Positions 1 to 5,756 of a stretch of DNA of 7,309 nt are shown one piece after another. This DNA is from Acidobacteriota bacterium (GTDB lineage Bacteria > Acidobacteriota > Terriglobia > Bryobacterales > JACQDG01), in contig JACQDG010000008.1 in assembly GCA_016201185.1 (NCBI GenBank), positions 1-7,309 of the forward strand, in the 5' to 3' direction. The notes below the pieces were generated by a model. The model did not search any database, had not been told where the DNA came from, and saw only the letters and a list, made by a program, of their open reading frames with translations. Both the position numbers and the translations under genes were made by a program. Each line of letters opens with the position of its first letter. The stretch's first letter is position 1.

Positions 1-39
1 CCATGGGCGTTCCCCTGCGGCCGCATCAGCGCCGCCCCC

Positions 40-1467
40 ATGGACCGCAGGCAGTTCCTGTGGGCATACGGGGGCGGGCTGGGCGGAATCGCCCTGGCGC
101 ACATGCTGGGCAGCGCCGGTCTGTTCGCGCAGACAACCGCGCCGCAACCGCGTCCGGATCTCAACGGGGGCCTGCACCATCGCGCCCGGGCCCGGCGTGT
201 GGTGCAACTCTTTATGTCGGGCGCGGCGAGCCAGTGCGACACGTTTGATTACAAGCCGGAGCTCGTCAAGCGCAGCGGGCAGAAGTTCGATCCGGGCGAA
301 AAGGTGGAACTGTTCCAATCCGATCCCGGAGCGGTGATGCAGAGCCCCTGGGAGTGGAAACAACACGGGCAGTGCGGCAAGTGGGTGAGCAGCCTGCTGC
401 CGCACCTCGCTAATTGCGTGGACGATATCGCGTTTCTTCCCTCCATGATCTCGAAGTCCAACGTCCACGGCCCGGCCACGTTCATGCAGAACACGGGATT
501 TGTGCTGCCGGGCTTTCCCTGCATGGGGGCCTGGGTTTCTTACGCACTCGGCGGCATGAATGAAAATCTGCCGACCTTTGTCGTGCTGCCGGACTCTCGC
601 GGATTCGCCCCCAACGGCCCCGGGAATTGGACCTCTGGTTTCCTGCCGGCGGCCCACCAGGGCACGCTGATTCGGGCTGGCAGCCCCAATCCGATTTACG
701 ATCTTTTTCCGCCGGAGACGGCCCGCTTCATCACCGCCGAAAGCGAAGCCGCGGGTCTGAGCCTCTTGAAAGAGCTGAACCAGGAGCATGCCGCCGGCCG
801 GCCAGGCGATTCGCGGCTCGAGGCAAGAATCGCTTCCTACGAGCTGGCGGCGAAGTTGCAACTTAGCGCTCCCGATGTGCTCGATATCTCCCGCGAGTCG
901 GCGGCCACCAGGAAACTCTACGGAGTGGATGAAGCGATCACTGCGGATTTCGGCCGCAACTGCCTCGTCGCCCGACGCCTTCTGGAACGTGGCGTGCGTT
1001 TCGTGCAGGTCTGGAGCGGGGCCGACAACGGCTTCCCGCGCCGCAACTGGGACAGCCACGAGGACGTGGCCAAAGACCACGGCGAGATGGGCGCCAGCAT
1101 GGACCGGCCTGCCGCCGCACTGATTAAAGATTTGAAGGCCCGCGGCCTGCTCGAAGACACGATCGTGTACTGGACCACCGAATTCGGCCGAATGCCATGC
1201 AGTCAAGGCAGCAAAGGCCGCGACCATAACCCTTTCACTTTCACGTCCTGGCTGGCGGGCGGGGGAATCAAGGGGGGCGTGACCTACGGCTCCAGCGACG
1301 AGTGGTCATACAAGGCCACGGAAAATCCCATATATTGCTACGACGTCCACGCCGCCGTTCTGCACCTGCTGGGGATCGATCATCAAAGGCTGACGTTCCG
1401 CCATAACGGGATCGATCGCCGCCTCACCGACGTTCACGGGCATGTGATCCATGAGATCATCGGCTGA
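40..1467 (+). CDS. DUF1501 family protein with Tat-like signal (sulfatase-like fold)
   Basis: This is a secreted or periplasmic protein of the DUF1501 family, which is related to the alkaline phosphatase/sulfatase fold; its substrate is unknown. The N-terminus has a twin-arginine-like motif (DRRQFLW, residues 2-8), then a glycine/alanine-rich hydrophobic stretch to about residue 30 ending in LFAQ, as in a Tat signal. Family hallmarks are GAASQCDTFD (61-70), WDSH (337-340), EFGR (381-384), GRDHNP (393-398) and a C-terminal DVHAAVLHLLGID / RLTDVHG block; the Asp and His residues in these are probable metal ligands. The start is uncertain. The frame is open back to base 1 and the ATG at 40 has no Shine-Dalgarno, so the true start may lie outside the window. 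In Planctomycetes, Verrucomicrobia and Acidobacteria these genes often follow a DUF1549/DUF1553 cytochrome-type gene, which could lie just upstream. The 3' end overlaps the convergent membrane-protein gene by 11 bases. Family call is firm; function is not. Confidence 0.9.
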   Translation: MDRRQFLWAYGGGLGGIALAHMLGSAGLFAQTTAPQPRPDLNGGLHHRARARRVVQLFMSGAASQCDTFDYKPELVKRSGQKFDPGEKVELFQSDPGAVMQSPWEWKQHGQCGKWVSSLLPHLANCVDDIAFLPSMISKSNVHGPATFMQNTGFVLPGFPCMGAWVSYALGGMNENLPTFVVLPDSRGFAPNGPGNWTSGFLPAAHQGTLIRAGSPNPIYDLFPPETARFITAESEAAGLSLLKELNQEHAAGRPGDSRLEARIASYELAAKLQLSAPDVLDISRESAATRKLYGVDEAITADFGRNCLVARRLLERGVRFVQVWSGADNGFPRRNWDSHEDVAKDHGEMGASMDRPAAALIKDLKARGLLEDTIVYWTTEFGRMPCSQGSKGRDHNPFTFTSWLAGGGIKGGVTYGSSDEWSYKATENPIYCYDVHAAVLHLLGIDHQRLTFRHNGIDRRLTDVHGHVIHEIIG

Positions 1468-3682
1468 CTGGCTCTTCCAGTCTTTTCCCGAACAGACACA
1501 ATAGGAACGCACCCGACAAGCCGAGCGCGGTGAGCGTGGCGCCCAGATACACCGACTTAGGGCGATAATGCATCTCGATTTGATGCCTGCCGGAGTCTAC
1601 GGCCACTCCACGCAAGAAGCCATAGACCTCGTAGATGGGCGCCAGCCGCCCATCAATGGAAGCTTGCCAGCCAGGGAAAAAAGTGTCTCCAACGGCGGCC
1701 ATGCCCCTGCATCGCATGTCTACCTCGATGCGCAGGTAGTTTGTTGTCCTGTCCACCAGCCGGACATCATCGCTCCCGTCGCAGGACTCCAGGTTCGGCG
1801 GGGTCCCCACCAGGAATGTCTGCCGGTGGAAGTCCAGGCTGGAGTCATCCAGTTTCACCAGCCCCTCTTCCGGATTGCGGACACCCATGATTTCGTGTAC
1901 CGTCCAAACTCGGGGAAATACGCCGGGGTTCTCGAAAACTTTCAGCCCGCTCTTCCCTTGATACACTTCCCTCTGGTCGTTCCTGTTGGGCTTGCGACCC
2001 ACGTAGAACTTGACCCCCAGCAGTTTCCGGGCTGAGTCGGCGTAGCTGGCGCGGAGTACGTTCGTGGTCACGCCGGCGTACCCGTTGATTTGTTCCACTC
2101 CCTGCCAGTCTCCAAAGTTGAACGTGATCTCCTGGCCGTCGATTTCCGCTCGCGCCGGCTCCTTCTTCTGTTTCAGGAATTGGGCGATGTCCATGTTGTC
2201 GAACATCTTTGGCAAGAGGTACCCCTGCTCCCGGTGGCGATAGTTCCATCCAGTCATATGTCCCAACTCGAACAGCAGGAGCAATACTGCCAGGGAAGTG
2301 GCGGCGCGCGATGAAATGCGCGCGCGCCTCCAGGCGTCCAGTAAGACGGCAAGCAAAAGCCAAGTGAAGGCGGCGAGAGCCAGCCGATCGTACTCCCCTC
2401 CGGTCGCGGGGCGTACGCTCAGGAACGCGAGGACCAGCGCAAAACCGAGTCCACTGAATCCGGCAACTGCCCAGATGAGCCGGCGAGAAAAGTCATTCGC
2501 TTGCACAGGGTTCTTGCGGTACGCATCGAGTCCATAAGCTGCCAGCACGGCAACACCAAGGTGGAAGAAGAGAATCGCCATGGCCGGAGTACGTGCTTTT
2601 TCAAGTCGTGGGACGATGGCGTAGAGCACCCCATGAAACACAGACGAAGAACCGAGGGCAAAGAGGAGACCGCCCAGCGCAACCGCGAAGAACACGCGAA
2701 CAGTCTTCTCTCGCCACATAATTGAGACGCCGATTAGCGCGAGACTGACGACCACCAGCCCAATGAACGGATTCGTGTCGCGATATATGTTGGGAATGAC
2801 GATCCCCAGGAGAGAGATCGGCTCCAGCGAGTACCTGTCGTGAACAATGTAGGGGACCGGCTGGTTCCACGAAACGGGATTTTGCAATCCTATCCAGCGG
2901 AGTGAAAGGTTCCAATATTCACTGGCCGGAAACGTCTGTAAGGCGCCGACCAGAGCAAAAAAAACCGCAAAGAGAACAGACAGTTGCGCCAAACGCAGCC
3001 TGGGAAGCGGGGCCGCGTAGAGGTAGTACAGCCACAATCCTGCCATGGCAAGCGCTGTGAACATCGGGATCTGGTGATGACCGCTCAGAAAAGCCATGCC
3101 CAGGAAGGTCCCTGACAGGGCCGTGCTGGCCAAAGGGCGGTGTCCCCGCATGGCGCGGAGAAAAAAAAGCAGGATCAGGGGGGCCCATACGGCCCCATTC
3201 AACATCTGCGGCCAATCGGTCGTCCCCATGTAGCCGCCCAGCCCGAAGGCTGCGCCGGCGAGCAGGGAAGCCGTCCGACTACGCTTCAGGTCGCGGCACA
3301 ACCAGTAGCAAAACAGCGCTCCCATGTAATGAATCATCACAAAATACCAGTGCATTGAGGACCTGCGGATAAAACCGTCGCGCAGCGGCAGGAGAAACAG
3401 AATCCAGTTGAACGGATAGGCAGCGCCCGGCTGGGCCTGGCCGATCAGCGACTGCCCTCCCCAGTGATAAGGATCCCAGAGCGGAAAGCGGCCCTGATGC
3501 CATTCGGCGGCCTGGAACTGATACCAAGGCAGGATCTGGTTGACGGTATCAGGCTGATCCATCCAGGTGTACTGATGCGGGAGGATCAGCTTCCAGAAAA
3601 CACCAAGTGTGATCAGAAGCAAGACTAGCGGCCCGGCGAAACCCGACAAAGAGAGCCGCTGATTCTTCTCGATTGTCTGCAT
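1457..3682 (-). CDS. YfhO-family polytopic membrane protein (GT-C-like)
   Basis: A 741-residue integral membrane protein of the YfhO family. Members resemble GT-C glycosyltransferases, which transfer sugars from lipid-linked donors on the outer face of the membrane; the substrate here cannot be told. The first membrane helix is about residues 14-34. A large external loop follows (about 36-95) with the acidic cluster MDQPD (41-45) and the FPLWDPYHWGGQ block (66-77), where the family carries its conserved Asp. Many further hydrophobic segments fill residues ~95-480. A soluble C-terminal domain follows, including the YfhO signature FFPGWQASIDGRLAPIYEVYGFLRG-type segment and a beta-rich GRHQIEMHYRP, then a last helix (~710-730) and a charged tail. 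The start is the ATG at 3682, 12 bases after a -10-like box and without a Shine-Dalgarno. It is transcribed away from the permease gene. It contains two A8 tracts (2957-2964 and 3161-3168 on plus) that are unusual in such GC-rich coding DNA. Confidence 0.88.
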   Translation of the reverse strand: MQTIEKNQRLSLSGFAGPLVLLLITLGVFWKLILPHQYTWMDQPDTVNQILPWYQFQAAEWHQGRFPLWDPYHWGGQSLIGQAQPGAAYPFNWILFLLPLRDGFIRRSSMHWYFVMIHYMGALFCYWLCRDLKRSRTASLLAGAAFGLGGYMGTTDWPQMLNGAVWAPLILLFFLRAMRGHRPLASTALSGTFLGMAFLSGHHQIPMFTALAMAGLWLYYLYAAPLPRLRLAQLSVLFAVFFALVGALQTFPASEYWNLSLRWIGLQNPVSWNQPVPYIVHDRYSLEPISLLGIVIPNIYRDTNPFIGLVVVSLALIGVSIMWREKTVRVFFAVALGGLLFALGSSSVFHGVLYAIVPRLEKARTPAMAILFFHLGVAVLAAYGLDAYRKNPVQANDFSRRLIWAVAGFSGLGFALVLAFLSVRPATGGEYDRLALAAFTWLLLAVLLDAWRRARISSRAATSLAVLLLLFELGHMTGWNYRHREQGYLLPKMFDNMDIAQFLKQKKEPARAEIDGQEITFNFGDWQGVEQINGYAGVTTNVLRASYADSARKLLGVKFYVGRKPNRNDQREVYQGKSGLKVFENPGVFPRVWTVHEIMGVRNPEEGLVKLDDSSLDFHRQTFLVGTPPNLESCDGSDDVRLVDRTTNYLRIEVDMRCRGMAAVGDTFFPGWQASIDGRLAPIYEVYGFLRGVAVDSGRHQIEMHYRPKSVYLGATLTALGLSGAFLLCLFGKRLEEPVSR

Positions 3683-3694
3683 ACGTTAAGACCG

Positions 3695-3703
3695 ATTAGA
3701 ACA
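3695..3703 (-). promoter_or_regulatory. Candidate extended -10 promoter for the YfhO-type gene
   Basis: Read on the minus strand this is TGT-TCTAAT: an extended -10 TGn followed by a hexamer matching TATAAT at 5 of 6 positions. It ends 12 bases before the ATG at 3682, so transcription would start only about 5 bases before the start codon. There is no convincing -35 hexamer and no Shine-Dalgarno in the 12 bases between. Seen in sequence only; activity is inferred. Confidence 0.35.
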
Positions 3704-3758
3704 TGGCTGAAACACTCGCCTCTCCACATTTACATTTACTCCACGTCATTGTACGCAA

Positions 3759-3776
3759 CACGGCCCGTGGTATCAT
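3759..3776 (+). promoter_or_regulatory. Candidate extended -10 promoter and small inverted repeat for the permease gene
   Basis: TGG-TATCAT (3768-3776) is an extended -10 element with 5 of 6 matches to TATAAT, 16 bases before the permease ATG at 3793. A five-base inverted repeat CACGG-C-CCGTG (3759-3769) overlaps the TG of the element and could be an operator half-site pair, although arms this short arise easily by chance. The -35 position holds only a poor TTGTAC (3749-3754, 16-base spacing). No Shine-Dalgarno lies between it and the ATG, so the leader would be about 10 bases. Confidence 0.35.
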
Positions 3777-3792
3777 CTTCCCCTAGTTAACC

Positions 3793-5229
3793 ATGAGCGA
3801 GAGAGCCACGCTGGTCCGCGGCCTCGGCCTTACCGCCGCCGCATCCGCCAACATCGCCAACATGATCGGCACCGGCGTCTTTCTGAAGACGCGGGTCATG
3901 ACCTGCAACGTCGGCGAGCCCGGGCTGGTGCTGGCGGTCTGGGTGGTTGCGGGGCTTCTGGCGATGGCCGGCGCGCTCTCTTACGCCGAGCTCGCCGCTA
4001 TGATGCCCCGCGCCGGCGGCGCCTATGTCTTTCTCCGCGAAGCTTACGGCCGCCCGATGGGATTCCTCTATGGCTGGACCATCTTCGGCGTGGCCCGCAC
4101 CGGCTCCCAGGCGGCGCTGGCCGTCGGCTGCGCCATCTTTCTGAACATCCTGCTGGGCGGCGCGCTCGAGGGTTCGTATTTCTCATTCAGCGTTATCGGG
4201 CACACCATTCCCTTCGGCAAGCTGCAACTGGCGGCGCTCGGCGCCATCGCCGTGGTCACGCTGATCAATTGCGCCGCCGTTTCGGTCAGCGGCAATGTCT
4301 CTACCGTTCTCACGGTGATCAAGATCGGGCTGGTGCTGACGGTGGGCGCCGGCGCGGCGTTGCTCGCCCGCGGCAACTGGGCCCATTTCAGCCTCTCCGG
4401 CGCGTCCGGAGCTTGCGAAGCGGTAGCCTCCACGGCGCGCGGCGGTTGGGCGGGCTTCGGCGCCGCCATGCTAGGCGCCCTGTGGGCCTACGACGGCTGG
4501 GACAATGTGACCTCGCTCGCCGGCGAGGTCCGTAACCCCCAGCGCAACATGCCGCTCGCCTTCATCGGCGCCATGCTCGTGGTGGGCGCCCTTTACTTGT
4601 TTGTCAACGTAAGCTACTTCTACGTGCTTTCCCCCGGCGAAATCGCCAGCGTCCCGCTGTCTTCCTCCGTTGCCAGCGAGGTCGCCCGCAAGTTTCTCGG
4701 GCCGGCCGCCGTCGGGCTCATCGCCATGGCGCTGCTCGCCTCTTCCTTCGGAGCGCTGCACTCCTCCGTCCTGGCGAACTCGCGCGTGCCGTACGCCATG
4801 GCGCAGGACGGGCTTTTCTTCCGCAAGCTCGCCGCCGTCTCCCCGCACAGCCACGTGCCGGTGAACGCCATCCTGGCGCAGTCCGTCTGGGCCAGCGCGC
4901 TGGCCCTCTCCGGCACCTACGACACCCTCACCGATTGCGTCATGTTCGCCTCCTGGCTGCTTTACGGCCTGACGACGGCTTCCGTCTTCGTCTTCCGCCG
5001 CCGCCTGCCGGACGCAGAGCGGCCCTACCGCACCTGGGGCTATCCGGTCGTGCCGGTGCTGTTTCTGGTGGTTACCGGGTGGCTGCTGGCGAATACGCTG
5101 CGCGCCACGCCGTTCCAGGCCATTGCCGGCCTTGCCCTGATCTCGCTAGGCCTGCCGCTTTACTGGTACTGGTCGCGGCACGCGCCGGTAGGGGCGTCCG
5201 TGGAAGCGGTTCCGGAACCTCCGCAATAA
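3793..5229 (+). CDS. APC-superfamily amino acid permease (LAT-like)
   Basis: A 478-residue cytoplasmic-membrane transporter of the amino acid-polyamine-organocation superfamily, moving amino acids by exchange or cation symport; the substrate is not predictable from this sequence. Helix 1 carries the unwound substrate-binding motif IGTGVF (25-30), helix 2 has the SYAELAAMMPRAGGAYVFLREAYG block (63-86) that is diagnostic of the superfamily, and helix 6 has ALWAYDGWDN followed by a RNPQRNMPLA loop (229-251), the pattern of LAT-type light-chain transporters. About twelve hydrophobic segments and the total length fit a complete family member. The start ATG at 3793 matches the beginning of the conserved GLGLTAAAS helix-1 lead-in, with only ~11 residues before it, and has no Shine-Dalgarno. 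It is probably a single-gene unit, divergent from the YfhO-type gene. No terminator with a U-tract is seen after the stop; the next item is the broken amidohydrolase on the other strand, 16 bases away. Confidence 0.92.
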   Translation: MSERATLVRGLGLTAAASANIANMIGTGVFLKTRVMTCNVGEPGLVLAVWVVAGLLAMAGALSYAELAAMMPRAGGAYVFLREAYGRPMGFLYGWTIFGVARTGSQAALAVGCAIFLNILLGGALEGSYFSFSVIGHTIPFGKLQLAALGAIAVVTLINCAAVSVSGNVSTVLTVIKIGLVLTVGAGAALLARGNWAHFSLSGASGACEAVASTARGGWAGFGAAMLGALWAYDGWDNVTSLAGEVRNPQRNMPLAFIGAMLVVGALYLFVNVSYFYVLSPGEIASVPLSSSVASEVARKFLGPAAVGLIAMALLASSFGALHSSVLANSRVPYAMAQDGLFFRKLAAVSPHSHVPVNAILAQSVWASALALSGTYDTLTDCVMFASWLLYGLTTASVFVFRRRLPDAERPYRTWGYPVVPVLFLVVTGWLLANTLRATPFQAIAGLALISLGLPLYWYWSRHAPVGASVEAVPEPPQ

Positions 5230-5245
5230 AGTGCCGGCCTGAAGA

Positions 5246-5500
5246 TTACCCCCCGGCCGACAGCCTCAGCAGGCGGGCTGTATTGCCACCCAGGATGTTG
5301 GCCCGATCGGCCTCGGTGATCTGGAGCGAGCGGATGCTCGAGAGCATCAGCTCCAGGCTCCCGATCTGGTGCGGGTAGTCGCTGCCGGCCAGGATGTGGT
5401 CGGCGCCGGCGAAGTTGATGGCCAGCTCGATGGCGCGCGCGTCGAAATTCACCGTGTCGTAGTAGAACTGTTTGAGGTATTCGCTGGGAGGCCGCAGTAT
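5246..5500 (-). pseudogene. Amidohydrolase (Amidohydro_2, ACMSD-like), C-terminal remnant
   Basis: Only the last ~85 codons of a metal-dependent amidohydrolase/decarboxylase-type enzyme remain. Reading the minus strand from the in-frame TAG at 5501-5503 gives ILRPPSEYLKQFYYDTVNFD, then AIELAINFAGADHILAGSDYPH and a C-terminal helix ending NILGGNTARLLRLSAGG, with the stop at 5246-5248. The pattern YLK-x-FYYDT followed ~20 residues later by GSDYPH is typical of ACMSD-like Amidohydro_2 proteins, where the Asp of GSDYPH sits in the active site. Complete members have roughly 300-350 residues, so the metal-binding HxH and central His parts are gone. Homology seems to run right up to the stop, putting the break at about 5492-5503. 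A GTG at 5452 could start a 68-residue product, but that would lack the active site. The gene was most likely cut when the DNA to its right arrived. Confidence 0.75.
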
Positions 5501-5540
5501 CTACTGCCCGCCTTGGGTTGGAGCGTAAGTTCCGCAGAAC

Positions 5541-5574
5541 TGGCGGAGGAAGAAGGAATCGAACCCCCGAGTGG
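5541..5574 (-). pseudogene. 3' third of a tRNA-Ser-like gene (att-like remnant)
   Basis: On the minus strand the sequence reads as T-stem GGGGG, T-loop TTCGATT, T-stem CCTTC (two G-U pairs), acceptor strand TTCCTCC, discriminator G, then an encoded CCA whose complement is TGG at 5541-5543. The invariant TTC and A of the T-loop are all in place. An acceptor TTCCTCC would pair with a 5' GGAGGAA, and this together with G73 suggests tRNA-Ser. No GGAGGAA, D arm or anticodon arm with U33 can be found in the ~90 bases on the 5' side, so it is not a functional gene. A lone 3' tRNA end is what tyrosine-recombinase integration into a tRNA gene leaves at the far junction. Confidence 0.6.
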
Positions 5575-5586
5575 TAAGTACGCCAT

Positions 5587-5606
5587 AAGCTAACGGTTAG
5601 CTAACG
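5587..5606 (+). repeat. Left copy of a 20-base near-palindromic flanking repeat
   Basis: AAGCTAACGGTTAGCTAACG. It recurs at 7265-7284 with a single central change (G to C). It contains the perfect palindrome GTTAGCTAAC and the arms AGCTAAC-G-GTTAGCT. Because of this symmetry the two copies act both as direct repeats (19 of 20) and as inverted repeats (15-base core 5588-5602 against 7266-7280, exact). The arms resemble integron core sites (RYYYAAC / GTTRRRY) but have C where a purine is expected. The bases after it (TAAC, then GCGGC, then ATTCATGCAAGTGGACCGCG) look like the left half of an attC site, although no matching right half is present. Confidence 0.7.
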
Positions 5607-5640
5607 CGGCATTCATGCAAGTGGACCGCGCCCCCGGACT

Positions 5641-5675
5641 AAAAAAGGGGGCTGCTGGGAAGCAGCCCCTTTTTT
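5641..5675. terminator. Strong bidirectional rho-independent terminator
   Basis: A6-G5-CTGCT (5641-5656) faces AGCAG-C4-T6 (5661-5675) across a GGGA loop. This makes a 15-bp stem with one bulged G, flanked by A and T runs so that it ends transcription in either direction. It lies ahead of the promoter of the HEPN-type gene and would insulate that gene from read-through on either side. The tRNA-like remnant is on the wrong side of it to be the gene it terminates. Confidence 0.85.
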
Positions 5676-5683
5676 CTAAAATA

Positions 5684-5711
5684 GGGGACGCCCATTTGGG
5701 AACCCCCTTTT
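5684..5711 (+). other. Second hairpin, C/G-rich with T-tail
   Basis: An outer GGGG (5684-5687) can pair with CCCC (5703-5707 region), and an inner CCCA-TT-TGGG (5691-5700) forms a short stem, followed by TTTT (5708-5711). It may be a second weak terminator on the plus strand or a leftover of a recombination site. It sits ~9 bases after the main terminator and ends 27 bases before the -10 box of the downstream gene. Confidence 0.4.
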
Positions 5712-5738
5712 GGATAGCTCTCGGACTCTTGTCCTGTC

Positions 5739-5744
5739 TATAAT
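5739..5744 (+). promoter_or_regulatory. TATAAT -10 box of the HEPN-type gene
   Basis: A perfect TATAAT lies 12 bases before the ATG at 5757, putting the likely transcription start at about 5751 and leaving a leader of about five to six bases. No good -35 hexamer lies 16-18 bases upstream. The bases before the ATG (CCCGCCCCA) contain no Shine-Dalgarno, so translation would be leaderless or nearly so. Confidence 0.6.
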
Positions 5745-5756
5745 ATACCCGCCCCA

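Noticed and set aside
1568..2035. Long plus-strand open frame opposite the YfhO-type gene
   Set aside because: The opposite strand carries a convincing YfhO C-terminal domain; this frame has no recognisable domain and is explained as a GC-rich shadow.
5233..5257. Hairpin GCCGG...CCGGC after the permease as a terminator
   Set aside because: It has only five pairs and a 15-base loop, no T-run follows on either strand, and it overlaps the stop of the amidohydrolase remnant.
5369..5593. Plus-strand open frame across the amidohydrolase remnant and tRNA-like sequence
   Set aside because: It runs antisense to recognised amidohydrolase residues and through the tRNA T arm (its EEEGIEPP end is the usual antisense-tRNA artefact).
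5541..5640. A complete tRNA gene on the minus strand
   Set aside because: The T arm and acceptor 3' strand are good, but no pairing GGAGGAA 5' strand, D arm or anticodon loop with U33 exists within 100 bases on the 5' side.
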